DNA of 64,000 bases from Doryteuthis pealeii (lineage: Eukaryota > Mollusca > Cephalopoda > Myopsida > Loliginidae). The notes below the pieces were generated by a model. It worked only from the letters and a program-made list of their open reading frames with translations, did no database searches and had not been told where the DNA came from. Where the stretch lies: contig CM042143.1 of the NCBI GenBank assembly GCA_023376005.1, positions 87,617,008-87,681,007 of the forward strand, written 5' to 3'. A program made the position numbers and the translations under genes. This document shows, piece by piece, positions 41,286 through 52,334 of the stretch (position 1 is its first letter; each line of letters opens with the position of its first letter).

Positions 41286-41401
41286 TGAAATTTGTGGAAA
41301 AGTGGATAAAACAACACAATTTCCGTCAATAAATATTTCCCCTCTGTGTGTTCAGCTTAATTAGAGATTTTTTATTTTGAAACAAGAAATTATATGTACA
41401 T

Positions 41402-41640
41402 AGAGCGTTCGGCTAGAAACCACAAGGTTCCTAGTTCGATACCGGTCCTCGCCAACTCAGCGTATGAGTAGCACAGGGATCTGTGCGGTAAAGTAAGGAG
41501 CTGATGGTAGGTGTGGCGCCCCACCTCAGATGCTAAAAAACAATCTTCTTGGTCTAGCGCTATTGAAAGGGGGATAGACTCCTTCGCTGACTGGCTGATA
41601 CCGACTTTAGGCCGCCCCATCGACTTTACTTTTTACTTAT
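41402..41640 (+). mobile_element. SINE family A, slightly 5'-truncated
   Basis: Begins inside the A-box (AGAGCGTTCGGCTAGAAACC). B-box TAGTTCGATACCGG, complete body and tail. Confidence 0.9.
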
Positions 41641-41649
41641 ATACACTAT

Positions 41650-41713
41650 GGTGAGTCTAGTTCTCTATGTATATATTATATTTGTATATGATATATACAT
41701 TGAGAATTATATT

Positions 41714-41748
<35 letters not shown>

Positions 41749-41809
41749 ACTAGACTCACCAGATATACCAACAAAATAGCATACGTGGACTTGACAACGA
41801 TATATATAT

Positions 41810-41850
<41 letters not shown>
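41650..41850. repeat. TA arrays with a small flanking inverted repeat
   Basis: GGTGAGTCTAGTTCTC at 41650 and its complement at 41744-41760 enclose a TA-rich array. A second TA array is at 41801-41849. Confidence 0.8.
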
Positions 41851-41851
<1 letters not shown>

Positions 41852-42525
41852 TTGAAAATTGATAAACACCCGGAGGGAAACGATTAATCTAAAAATTAAT
41901 GAACTAATTACTTTTTATAATTGTAATGCTTCTTGTAATTAAAATAAACATACTTAGTATTTCATAAAGTGTGCAAATCTTAGGATAAGAGGTTAGAATT
42001 TAGACGCATGTAAATTTTATGCTACAACAAGCCTATCCGTGAGACAGTTTAGTGTCCGCTGTGACAGTTGGTCTATAAGGATATTGATACTTCAATTTAG
42101 GAAGGAGTGAAGAATCCTAATCAAAGCTTTATGATGAACTCTATTATGCTGGCATCCCTCCGCCTGCTAAAGACGATGGCGTAGTGCCCAAAATATTTTT
42201 GAACTACCTGCCTGGGTGGGTTGATATGGAGGATGTGCTGTTGCCCAAGCAGCATATCTACCCTCTCCACAGTACTACTGTGGTCCACAGGAAAGAAACC
42301 AATGCAGTTTGGTAACGGTAGTGTCGCAGGAGTTGCTGGGTAGCGCTGAAATTCAGCATTACACCACATTAAGTTGTAGAATCAATATATGATACTTACC
42401 TTCGCAAAAAGGTTCCAAGTAAGCGTCCAGTTGGCAGACAAAATCTGGCAGGCTGTAACCAAATACAGACCCTGTACCAGCTCCCATAACATAATCCCAT
42501 AATTGGCTTACACATATGCATACAC
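41851..42525. other. No gene recognised
   Basis: Mixed DNA. An 82-codon minus-strand frame (42121-42369) has no recognised domain. Confidence 0.45.
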
Positions 42526-42536
42526 ATAGATATAAA

Positions 42537-42785
42537 AAAAAGTCGTCGGGGCGGCCTAAAGTCAGTATCAGCCAATCAGCGAGGGAGTCTATCCCCTTTT
42601 CACTTGCGCTAGACCAAGGAGATTATTTTAGCGTCTGATGTGAAGCGCCACACCTACCATCAGCTCCTTACTTTACCGCACAGATCCCTGTGCTACTCAT
42701 ACGCTGAGTTGGCGAGGACCGGTATCGAACTAGGAACCTTGTGGTTTCTAGCCGAACGCTCTACCGACTGAGCTAACCCAGCCCG
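42537..42785 (-). mobile_element. SINE family A, complete, 11 bp target duplication
   Basis: ATAGATATAAA occurs exactly at both ends (42526-42536 and 42786-42796). Head complement TCTACCGACTGAGCTAACCC, body and tail are all present. It is the best reference copy for family A and looks recent. Confidence 0.95.
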
Positions 42786-42796
42786 ATAGATATAAA

Positions 42797-43084
42797 CATG
42801 TATATATATATTCAACTAAATTTTGTTGAAAATAATGTAACCCTTATTGTTTTCAAGTTTTTTCTTTTAAGTTTTCTAACAATCTTTTTGATGTTATCAC
42901 CTTGAAAGGTATTAATCTGTTGTCTAGAAGAGTTATTATGAATAAACTAAGTACTCTCAGTTCTTTTCTGAACCATTATCAAAGCTGTTTAATATTTGTC
43001 TAAACTATCATTATCAAGACTGTTTATAACTTGACAAAACTAATGTTTTGTTTTTGTCACTAAGGTGACTCTAAATAAATCTTT
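42797..43084. other. No gene recognised
   Basis: AT-rich, unclassified. Confidence 0.45.
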
Positions 43085-43087
43085 CGG

Positions 43088-43305
43088 GCTACTGATACTT
43101 ATAATAAAAACAGAATGGTCCATTATTTAGCTGAAGGGACAACACTCATAAAAAGTATGAATTCTGCATATAATCAACATAAGATAATCAGGATTTACAT
43201 TTTTGCATTTCATTTTGAATGATTTGGACAGTCTCATTTTTAATCAGAGCCTGTTACAAGATGATAACAGTCTTTACGATCACAAGTATTAATATAGAGA
43301 TCTTT
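43088..43305 (+). mobile_element. Repeat D, right half
   Basis: AGAATGGTCCATTATTTAGC to AATCAGAGCCTGTTACAAG and the GAGTATTAATA-like end. Confidence 0.7.
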
Positions 43306-43795
43306 TTGAAAAAGTCAACATAAATGACATTCTATACTTTTTGAGAGAAACAAAATTATACCCAAAAAATCTAAATCTAAACTAATCAATATCATACACA
43401 ATTAACTCCCTTCCACACGATCCCTGATAATGCTAACATTAAAACTGTTAAGAACAAGAGTGTGACTATAGATAGTTATGGATAGTCCATAAAGTTAAAG
43501 TCACTTACTGACTTAGTCCGTACGTGGGGGATAGAGGCCCCCACGAGGATAGGGTGTAGACACAAATGTCTAACCCATGTTGTCCAGTCCAAGAAGAAGG
43601 AAAAAAGAGATATTGAATCTGGCGCTTCCTGCTTAAATACAGAAAAACGCCTGGTGGTGAGAATAAGAAACGAGAGGGAAGATAACTCTTCCAGATCCAA
43701 AGGAAGACAATCCAACACCACCAACATATATATGTACTGTATACTCATCACATATTATGGAATTTGCTACAGGGTCTGCATTTTATTACAGTCTG
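43306..43795. other. No gene recognised
   Basis: The 91-codon minus-strand frame (43476-43751) shows no domain. Confidence 0.4.
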
Positions 43796-43796
43796 T

Positions 43797-44515
43797 CTGC
43801 CTGTTGGGCGCTAGTTCTATCTGATGGTGAAGTTTCAATTCTGGAGCTCTTGTAGAGTTCCCTTTCATCACCATTACTTCCAGGTCCCCTCTGACCTAGA
43901 GAGGTGGTATCTGTTAGGGTCCCCTCAATGGATTGTTTGTTTGTTTGTTTGTTTTGTTTTGTTTTACGGCATATCAACCTCAGTTGGTCATTTAATGCCG
44001 ATAAAGTTTTGAAATAAAGTCATTCTTAATGGATACTCAATTGTTTTTATAAATACATTTTTCTATTTAACCCATAGATGAAACCCTAACAGGTACTACC
44101 ACTCCGGGTCAGAGTGGTCCTGGGAGCAATAGTGATGAAGGGGTGCTCCACATTCCCTAAACCTCCAAAACTGGAACCTCACCATCAGATATAGTTTAAC
44201 GTCATTCCCAGGACATGTAGACTCACAGCCACCGCCACATATGATAAAAAGGTTTGGGGCTTGCCATAAGGTTATAGGGTTGGGGCAATCATATAGGTGG
44301 CCCCATTGGGGGAGTCTTACCACTCTACAGAGGTACAGTCGGTGCATTCTAACGCCCCAGCTGACAGGGTGGATCAATGGTTTAAATAGAATTTAAAAAT
44401 GAGTATTCAAATTGTATTTAAAAAATTGAGATCCCATCAAGAATGAATAAAACAAAATCGTCTTTGGCATAAGATAACCCAATGGGTTTACATACCGTAA
44501 AACCCAACAAACTAA
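43797..44515 (+). mobile_element. Repeat C, outer copy split by an inverted C copy
   Basis: The outer copy on plus runs 43797-43931 and resumes 44374-44515 (TTCAAATTGTATTT ... AACCCAACAAACTAACC tail). The break carries a TCAATGG duplication. Confidence 0.7.
43932..44373 (-). mobile_element. Repeat C inserted in repeat C
   Basis: Flanked by TCAATGG (43925-43931, 44374-44380). Its minus-strand tail is (CAAA)n, read on plus as TTGTTTGTTTGTTTG. The head ends GCCCCAGCTGACAGGGTGG, which fixes the 5' end of family C. Confidence 0.75.
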
Positions 44516-44579
44516 CCGACCTACGCGGTCACCCATTTAAGTGCTGGTCAGGTTTAATGTTGCTTAACTTAAGTGATAT

Positions 44580-44850
44580 GACGAGAACTAATGAAGATGA
44601 TACATTTTTAACGTGCAAAAATTCGCATTATTTTTTTAACCCTTATAAATATGTATTTCTTTTCAATATTTTCTTTTTAAAACAATATCCTACAAGAAAG
44701 CAGTTGTACGGACACTTGCCCCCTATCACACAGACTATCCAAGTGTGACGAACAAGATATATTGACGAATAAAGACGATATATTATTAATGTGCAGAAAT
44801 TCTCGTTATTCTTTTAACCATTATAAATATGTATTTCTTTTCAATGATGA
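44580..44850. repeat. Direct duplication of a ~90 bp segment
   Basis: TATAAATATGTATTTCTTTT with its left context occurs at about 44586-44668 and again at about 44766-44848. Confidence 0.7.
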
Positions 44851-44871
44851 AATTACTGTAGACCCCCTCCA

Positions 44872-45532
44872 AAAAAACAAAAAAAACAAAAAAAAAAAAA
44901 CAAGACCGTTCTTTTATTGCCTTTCAAGAATACACTGACACGATAGCACACAGTGAGATTGCATCGGTAATTGTTTGGGAAATTCTAATTTTAAAATCCT
45001 ACTTGAATCTGTTTTGTCAAAACGCGGACAATTCCTATTCAGTTGGCCTCTCTTCTCCCAGAGACGACAATGAAGTGGAGAGCTGGCTTTTATCATTTTC
45101 TGAATTGCCAACAACAACAACAACAACAAAGAGCATCTTGCAGCAGGCAAAATGGTGCTGATGTTATCGGAGATGCGAATAGTGCAGTGTGTTTGTAGTG
45201 GGCATTTCATGTTTGAAGCAGAGAGGAAATTAGAGACTAAACAAATCTTTATATGCCGCGCATTGTACACAACAACATATGTACACCAGTTCACCAAGTC
45301 TCAAGAATTACAATAATTATTTATTGTTCAGTAATTCCACATTATACAAAGTTTCAGAATACAGATCATCATTGCATTTGTGGAGGTGCCCATATAAGAA
45401 ATGGACACAATATGAGTTCAAATCCTGAGAACTGCATGCGCTGATGATGCTCTATACCAATATGGAGATGTGTGCAATTTCTCTCTCCTCCCCCTCTCTC
45501 TCTCAACTCTCTCTCTCGATCTATATACTAAT
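44872..45532. other. No gene recognised
   Basis: A-run at 44875-44902 and (CAA)n at 45107-45129. A 127-codon minus frame (44914-45297), whose poly-Leu part is created by the (CAA)n, is not credible. Confidence 0.5.
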
Positions 45533-45534
45533 AC

Positions 45535-45803
45535 ATGCGTAGTCTAATGGTTAAAGTCATGGGAAATAGACTCATCGCCCCGAGTTCAATTCCTGGATGT
45601 GGCAATGGCATTTCACTTAGCGCTAAACCCCTTGGGAAGGTATGAATCATACTCTCCTCCAAGCTATGGATAAATAGTAGGGCAGACTGGGCTCTTTAAC
45701 CTTGGTTAGGCGACTGGTCTAGAAGGAAAACTCTGAATTCAAACCTGTTGAACTCTGCTTAAGAAATTGACCTTGTGTCACATCCTGCTCGTGTGGAGGA
45801 GTT

Positions 45804-45804
<1 letters not shown>
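45535..45804 (+). mobile_element. SINE family B with (TA)n tail
   Basis: A-box (CGTAGTCTAATGGTTAAAG), B-box (GAGTTCAATTCCTGG), complete body to GTGTGGAGGAGTTGG. Confidence 0.87.

Positions 45805-45847
<43 letters not shown>
45805..45847. repeat. (TA)n microsatellite
   Basis: Directly appended to the SINE B 3' end. Confidence 0.95.
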
Positions 45848-45849
<2 letters not shown>

Positions 45850-45930
45850 AATACTCGTATTTCTTAAAAGTACTGCCGTTATCATCTTGCAACAACCTCT
45901 GGTTAAAAATAAGACCGTCCAAATCGCCTA
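45848..45930 (-). mobile_element. Repeat D fragment
   Basis: TCATCTTGCAACAACCTCTG, AATAAGACCGTCCAAATCG. Confidence 0.65.
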
Positions 45931-45956
45931 AGTCGCTTGACGTACAGAGATAAACG

Positions 45957-46164
45957 GTTGCTCAGCTACCAGGGTTCCGTCCTTAAGCATCACGGGTCAC
46001 CACCCACGGCCAATAGGTCGTCCCATTGAGGGTATTTACACTTTTGCAGGAAGTGCAATCGGTGTATTCTTCTGCCCCAGCAGATGCAGTAATATGGATG
46101 TCCATATGTTTCTATAAGTAGACATTTGCTTTAATACTTATACATGAATACACACATTTCCCCA

Positions 46165-46213
<49 letters not shown>

Positions 46214-46512
46214 CTCTTTCTTTCTTTCTCTCTTTCTCTTTTTCTTTCTTTCTCTTTCTCTCTCCCTATCTTTCTTTCTCTCTCTCATATGTATACAGAA
46301 TCACTTTTTCTACTCTCACGCCCCCTTTTAAACACGCGCATCCACGTCCCTTAATGCTATCACGTGATGCTCATAATTTATCCTTTTTTCCTGACAGTCG
46401 TACAAACATAATCCGCTTTTTCATAAACATTGTCCGCTATTAACATACAACATGCGTACACGGAGAGAAACGGCGATTTATGCAATGGGATAAGGTTTTT
46501 TTGTTGTTGCTC
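45957..46512. repeat. Duplicated block, short version
   Basis: Starts inside the head of a repeat C (minus). It continues with ATGGATGTCCATATGTTTCT and a CT-rich tract of ~120 bp (46166-46288). It ends CATATGTATACAGAATCAC ... ACATACAACATGCGTACACG. The same order recurs at 51688-53012. Confidence 0.85.
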
Positions 46513-46649
46513 TCTCTGTTATTTGCGTAGTTTTGCCCTCTTAAAAATCGCGCGTGACAAATATTTGTATTTGAGGGTCAGAAACACTCAGAACAATATG
46601 AATCTAATCTTAACGAGCAGAAATTCTTCTTTTTTATTATTTTGATTGT

Positions 46650-46870
46650 AAAAAAAAAAAAAAAAATGAATAAAAAAAATAGATAAATAAATAAATAAAA
46701 GAACAATTAATATAAACATTATCAACATCTCGTTAAAACACTTGAAAAATTATCGGTTTTTGCTTCAATTCTAAAAGTTTCTCATTTAACGAAAAGCATT
46801 TCGTGAGAAACAACTATAAATTAGTTGTTAAAGTTAAATCAAGACCATAACAGGTAAAGATCTGGAAACC
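46650..46870. other. A-rich DNA, no gene recognised
   Basis: A-run and AATAA units, then AT-rich. Confidence 0.5.
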
Positions 46871-46871
46871 A

Positions 46872-47500
46872 TGCCTCTGGCAACCCTGTCAGATGGGGCT
46901 TTAGAATATACCGACTGCACCTCTGCAGTGGAGTAAGACCCCCACCACCACCGCTAATGGGTGGCGACCAGTGATGCTTAAGGATAAAACTCTGGGGGCT
47001 GAGCAGTCCATGACTTTCAACACTGCACTTTGGTTTTTACTTAGACAAGACGGGCGGTCGAAGAGGCCTCCCTCAATCAATCGACTGGTCACGTCAAGCC
47101 CTGTATGATTGTCCCGACACTATTACCTTTATGGCAACTTACCCAACCGTTTTTTTTTAAATCATATATGAACTAGTAGGCGATGGCTGAGGGTTTAATG
47201 TCCTAGGTATGACACTAAACTTCTAGAGGTGAAGTTCCAATTCTGGAATTCTGGGGAATGTGGAGTACCCCTTCATTGCCATTACTCCCAGGTCTACTCT
47301 GACCCGGAGTGATAGTACCTGTTAGGGTCCCATTTATGGGTTAAGTAGATAAAAATGAGTTATTTTAAAAAGTATGTTTAAAAAAGATCGAGTTTAAAGG
47401 AAAAATTGAATACCCAACAAAAATGAATAAAACAACACGTCTTCGGCATAAAATTACCCAAGGGTTGATATTCCGTAAAATCCAACCAACCAACCAGCGA
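46872..47500 (+). mobile_element. Dispersed repeat C, full length reference
   Basis: Head ACCCTGTCAGATGGGGCTTT. Body includes GACCAGTGATGCTTAAGG, GGGGAATGTGGAGTACCCC and CCTGTTAGGGTCCC. Tail CGGCATAAAATTACCCAAGG and TAAAATCCAACCAACCAACC. The 629 bp have no coding frame over 70 codons that makes sense. Confidence 0.78.
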
Positions 47501-48375
47501 ATGTTCAGTTTGTGTTGTTATGGGTTCGAACCCACTTGTTTCCTGTATAAGTTGTTTCTATCTTTTTTTTATTTTTTTTACAATTTTGCAAAGTAGAATC
47601 TCTTCGTGATTCACGCAGACAGGGATGTTACTTTGTTTTTTTTTTCACTAAAAACAAACAAACAACAACAAAAAAAAACAAGGAAAAAAAAGAACTTAGA
47701 TGTAATAACAACTTGGGTAATTAAACTTGTTGTATGTAATTGTTTGTTTTTTTAAATTTTTTAAATTTTAATTTATTTATTTATTTATTTATTTTTTAGC
47801 GTATTCAGTAAAATTAGTCTGAGGTTATGCGTGACCTAGTGAATTGAGCACAGAATTGAATCGGTGAACAGTTCAAACTCTGGCCGCTGGAAGAGTTTGT
47901 ATCAAACTCACACAAATACCCAAGCAAAAAGCATGAAACCCACTTTCTCCCTAATTGTGTATAAATAATGAAGCAGACGGCACCCTCTGGTTAAAAACTA
48001 ATCAATTTTGAGTGTTTGATAATAAAGCATTTCACTGAGTATTTCTCTCCGTTTATACCATATAACACAGTATAACCTGGTGCATATTACATCAATCCAT
48101 CAAAAATTGTTTTATCCGAAGCTATCTCGAGTCAAATTACCTGATCATACGAGAAAAGAATGCAAAATTAGCCTTGATATGGCAACCGATTTAGGAGAAG
48201 GTGTTGGATTATCTGGTTTAAGATGTACGAGAAATCACGACTTTTATATCCTTTCCCCAAATCATCATCAGCAGGCATCGACCTATGAAAAACGACATAA
48301 AATGCATTTAACGTTGCTGCTCATTCTCGTGAAATCAGTTGCTAACTGGATTTGATACCAGAAAAAACATTACAA
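47501..48375. other. No gene recognised; possible tRNA-like sequence at ~47826
   Basis: GCGTGACCTAGTGAATTGAG and CAGTTCAAACTCTGG have A/B-box-like spacing (47829-47885). A 91-codon frame at 48080-48355 is unidentified. Confidence 0.4.
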
Positions 48376-49310
48376 CAGGATTTTCTACTACAAAGAACTA
48401 AACTCTTGTTCTCCCTAGGATTTACCGGGTTTTCTGCTAGAAAGAACTAAACTCTTGTTCTCCCTAGGATTTACTGGGTTTTCTGCTACAAAGAACTAAA
48501 CTCTTGTTCTCCCTAGGATTTACCGGGTTTTCTGCTACAAAGAACTAAAACTCTCTCCTAGGATTTACTGGGTTTTTTGCTACAAAGAACTAAACTCTTG
48601 TTCTCCCTAGGATTTACTGGGTTTTCTGCTACAAAGAACTAAACTCTTGTTCTCCCTAGGATTTACCGGGTTTTCTGCTACAAAGAACTAAACTCTTGTT
48701 CTCCCTAGGATTTACTGGGTTTCTGCTACAAAGAACTAAACTCTTGTTCTCCCTAGGATTTACTGGGTTTTCTGCTACAAAGAACTAAACTCTTGTTCTC
48801 CCTAGGATTTACTGGGTTTTCTGCTACAAGAACTAAACTCTTGTTCTCTGAACTAAACTCTTGTTCTCCCTAGGATTTACTGGGTTTTCTGCTACAAAGA
48901 ACTAAACTCTTGTTCTCCTAGGATTTACCGGGTTTTCTGCTACAAAGAATTACACTCTTGTTCTCCCTAGGATTTACCGGGTTTTCTGCTAGGATATAAC
49001 TGGTTTTCCGCTACAAAGAACTACATTCTCGTTCTACCTACGATTTCAAGGACTATAACTGGGTTCTCTGCTACAAGGAACTACACTCTCGTTCTACCTG
49101 GGATTTCAAAGACTATAACTTGGTTTTCTGCTACCAGGAGTACACTCTTGTTCTACCTGGGATTTCAAGGACTAACTAGGTTTTCTGCTACAAAGAGTAC
49201 ATTCTTGTACTACCTAGTATTTCAAGGACTAAATTGGATTCTGTGCTACAAGGAGTTGACTCTTTGTATACCTATGATTTCAAGGAATACAAAAGACTTT
49301 CTACTACTGG
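48376..49310. repeat. 49-bp minisatellite, ~19 units, degenerate at right end
   Basis: Unit: GGATTTACCGGGTTTTCTGC, then TACAAAGAACTAAACTCTTG, then TTCTCCCTA (49 bp). Units are nearly identical to ~48980, apart from ACCGGG/ACTGGG and short deletions. They then diverge progressively to ~49310. The period is not a multiple of three, so it is not a coding repeat. Confidence 0.92.
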
Positions 49311-49429
49311 TTTTACAATTAGAACTAAACGCCTAAAATGGTGACCAAAATTATAGCAGAATGAAAACTTTTAATTCAGATCAGGTATATTTCACTTAAT
49401 CATTGAGCTTGTGTAGCATCCAGCCCTTG

Positions 49430-49600
49430 GTATAGGTGATGGATAAAAAAATCCTGACCTTCCACCATGTCAGATTAATACAAGGTCTATTCAACGTGAG
49501 GATTTGTTTTTATGGGGCATCCAGCGAGGATCGAAATCGATTTTCAATAGTAATGGATCAACGAGACTAGTTTGCTAACCATTACACTATGACAAATACA
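49430..49600 (-). mobile_element. tRNA-derived SINE fragment
   Basis: Minus strand: CATAGTGTAATGGTTAGCAA (A-box) and CGATTTCGATCCTCGC (B-box). The body includes a segment resembling repeat H (CCACCATGTCAG; AACGTGAGG). Confidence 0.6.
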
Positions 49601-49809
49601 TACAAGATAGGAATACTGCAAAATTTATTGATACTTTGTGTAATGCATAAAACAAAAGAGGTAGCCAGGGTTTTGCCCTTATAAGCACTTTGGCGGCAAC
49701 AGTGAGTGTTTATTCCGTATTTAGGTCATTCTCTTGGTGATTATAAAAGTGGGAGATTTATGTTTATCTCTGTATCTCTACAAGCATGAAAGGAAATGCA
49801 TGCGTAAGG

Positions 49810-49814
49810 CATAT

Positions 49815-49859
<45 letters not shown>

Positions 49860-49860
49860 A
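49810..49860. repeat. (TA)n microsatellite, interrupted
   Basis: Three TA runs. Confidence 0.9.
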
Positions 49861-49864
49861 GGAA

Positions 49865-50282
49865 AATATTGCTGATGATTTTAGTATAGAAGTACATTGT
49901 AAAGTATTATAAGAATGCACTGGGAATGATTTAATACTAATCAACCTATCAATCAATCTATATCTATCTATCTATCTATCTTCAGTAAATCAATAAACCC
50001 TTGCATTTTCTATCAGTTAATTTCCATCTAAACTAAAGCAATGGGATTTTATTATTTCTAGTGCAACATTATACAATCAAAATTGATATCATACGGTATC
50101 ATATATTATTTTACAATAGAAATGCAATGCAAGTGATTTTACGACAGAATGTATTGCAAAGGATTTTACTAGAAGAATATATTATAAATTATTTTACAAT
50201 AGAAATGCATTGCGAATGATCTTACTATAGAAATGCATTGTGAATGATCTTACTATAGAAATGCATTAGAGATGATTTTAAG
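49865..50282. repeat. Degenerate ~28-bp tandem repeat in two blocks
   Basis: The unit resembles GCATTGCGAATGATCTTAC, then TATAGAAAT. Clear units lie at 50108-50282, older ones at 49865-49945. An (ATCT)n and a CCATCTAAAC repeat lie between. Confidence 0.7.
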
Positions 50283-50346
50283 CGCATCTTTAGTATCACC
50301 CATAAATAAGTACATCATGAACAAACCCTTTCCCATTATTGATTTA

Positions 50347-50370
50347 TATTATTATATAATTTTATAATTA

Positions 50371-50426
<56 letters not shown>
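50347..50426. repeat. (ATT)n microsatellite
   Basis: About 20 units, ending exactly at the 3' terminus of the Helitron-like copy on its right. Confidence 0.95.
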
Positions 50427-50427
<1 letters not shown>

Positions 50428-51066
50428 TAGCAAATATATGCACCTCCGGGTGCAAGTATTTAAGTTTTAATGTAATAAAATTTGTATTAAATTGCAAAGC
50501 TAATGAAACTAAATAAAATACAGATAAAAAGATTGAAACAGAGGAGTATGATAAAAGAAAACAGAGGGAGTATAATAAAAAATGGAACAACTGAAACTTA
50601 CTCTTCCATCACTCTCATCTTTCATTGTTATTTTTTCTTATTTAAGTATTTAGTTATAAGAGGAAGTAAAGAATAAAATGACAATTATTTTATCTTGAAT
50701 GGATTTCATTTAAGATTCATTGAAGAGACTTTTGCTTATATTCATTAAAATAAAACCAAACAGTTAGAAATCAATAATACTAAGCACATATTTATTAATT
50801 CGATTTTTTAATATTGATATGCAAATTAGCCTTCCGTTTACACTGAAACCGCTATTTCGTTGTATATATAAATATAATTGCATGTTGTCAGTATGTAGAC
50901 ATAGTTAACAGTATTAATAATGTAAGATAATTTTATTAATAATTGAGGTTTAGATAAAAATAAAATCATGGAGAATGTGATGTCAATAACTAAGAGAATT
51001 GTGACTTGAGTAGTAATATAGTTTCGGTTACAGACAGAAAAACACACAATCTCCATTATAATAAGA
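50427..51066 (-). mobile_element. Non-autonomous Helitron-like element, full length
   Basis: Minus strand: A|TCTTATTATAATGGAGATTG ... hairpin TGCACCC GGA GGTGCA ... CTAG|T. 640 bp, colinear with 1852-2476. A 72-codon minus frame (50838-51056) corresponds to part of the frame in that copy and begins with the same MEIVCFSVCNRNYIT. It is still too short and too diverged downstream to call a gene. Confidence 0.82.
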
Positions 51067-51154
51067 TTAATATAGACCTATATTAAATCATTTGGCCATG
51101 TATAGAGTACAAAAATCACTTTCTTGTTATTAATATAGATATCATATGTAATCA

Positions 51155-51312
51155 CCCAACCTCTCCACCATGAGCAGGATGTGACACAAGGTCAATATTT
51201 TAAGCAGAGTACAGCTGGTTTGAATTTAAGGTTTTCCTTTTCCTAGACTAGTTGCCTTACCAAGAATTAAAAAAAAACAGTCTGTCCTACTATTTATCAC
51301 TTACTTAAATTA
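51155..51312 (-). mobile_element. SINE family B, 3' half
   Basis: CCTCTCCACCATGAGCAGGA, GTGACACAAGGTCAA, then the body to TGTCCTACTATTTATCAC. Confidence 0.75.
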
Positions 51313-51334
51313 CTCGGCAGCTTTTAAAACCCAT

Positions 51335-51690
51335 TTCTTTTTTCTATTTAACGCATAGATTGGACTATTACAGGTACTACCACTCCGACTCAGAGTGAAC
51401 CTGGGAGTGATTGTGATGAAAGGGTACTGCACACTCACCGGAGCTCCAAAATTGGAACTTCATTATTAGATGAAATTTAACATCATACCTAGGACTTTAG
51501 GACCCCCAGCCACCGCTTTCTAGCACATATATGATAAAAAGAGTTGGGGGTTTGCCATAAGGGCAATAGGGTTGGTAAAATCATATAGTTGCTCAGAATT
51601 GATGTGACCAGCCGATTGATCAGAGAGCGGTTCTCCAACCACTCGTTTTGGCAAAGGGCCAAAATGGAGTGTTGCAAATCATAGACTGCT
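51335..51690 (-). mobile_element. Repeat C, tail-less
   Basis: From TATTTAACGCATAGATTGG to GGAGTGTTGCAAATC. It continues into the duplicated block. Confidence 0.7.
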
Positions 51691-52303
51691 CAGCTACCAG
51701 GGCCCCGTCCTTAAGCATCAAGGGTCACCACCCACGGCCAATAGGCGGCCCCTTCCGCAGAGGTGCAGTCGGTGTATTCTTCTGCCCCAGCAGATGCCGT
51801 GCTATGGATGTCCATATGTTTCTATAAGTACACATTTGCTTTAATACTTATACATGAATACATACATTTCCCCATCCTCTCTTTCTTTTTTTTTATCTCT
51901 CTCTTTCATTCTTTCTTTCTTTCTCTCTCTTTCTCTTTCATTCTCTTCTTTTTTTTCTCCGTTTCTCTCTCTCTCTCTCTCTTTCTCTTTCATTCTCTCT
52001 TTCTCCGTGTCTCTCTCTCTCTTTCTTCATTTTTTCTTTCTTTCTCTCATTTTCTCTTTCTTTATCCTTTCTCTCTGTCTCTCTTCTTTCTCTCTTTCTC
52101 TCTCCTTTCTCTCTCTTCTTTCTCTCTCCTTTCTCTCTCTCTTCTTTCTCTTCTCTTTTCTCTCTCTCTCTTCTCTTTCTCCCTTTCTCTCTCTCTCTCT
52201 TTCTCCCTTTCTCTCTTTCTATCTCCTCTTCTCTCTCTCTCTCTCTTTCTATCTCCCTTTCTCTCTCTCTTTCTTCTCTCTCTCTCTCTTTCTTCTCTCT
52301 CTC

Positions 52304-52334
<31 letters not shown>

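Noticed and set aside
44914..45297. 127-codon minus-strand frame
   Set aside because: No domain; its Leu run comes from a (CAA)n microsatellite; no homologous copy or splice context.
48250..48275. CTGATGATGATT as another hammerhead core (minus strand)
   Set aside because: No stem II and no properly placed GAAA.
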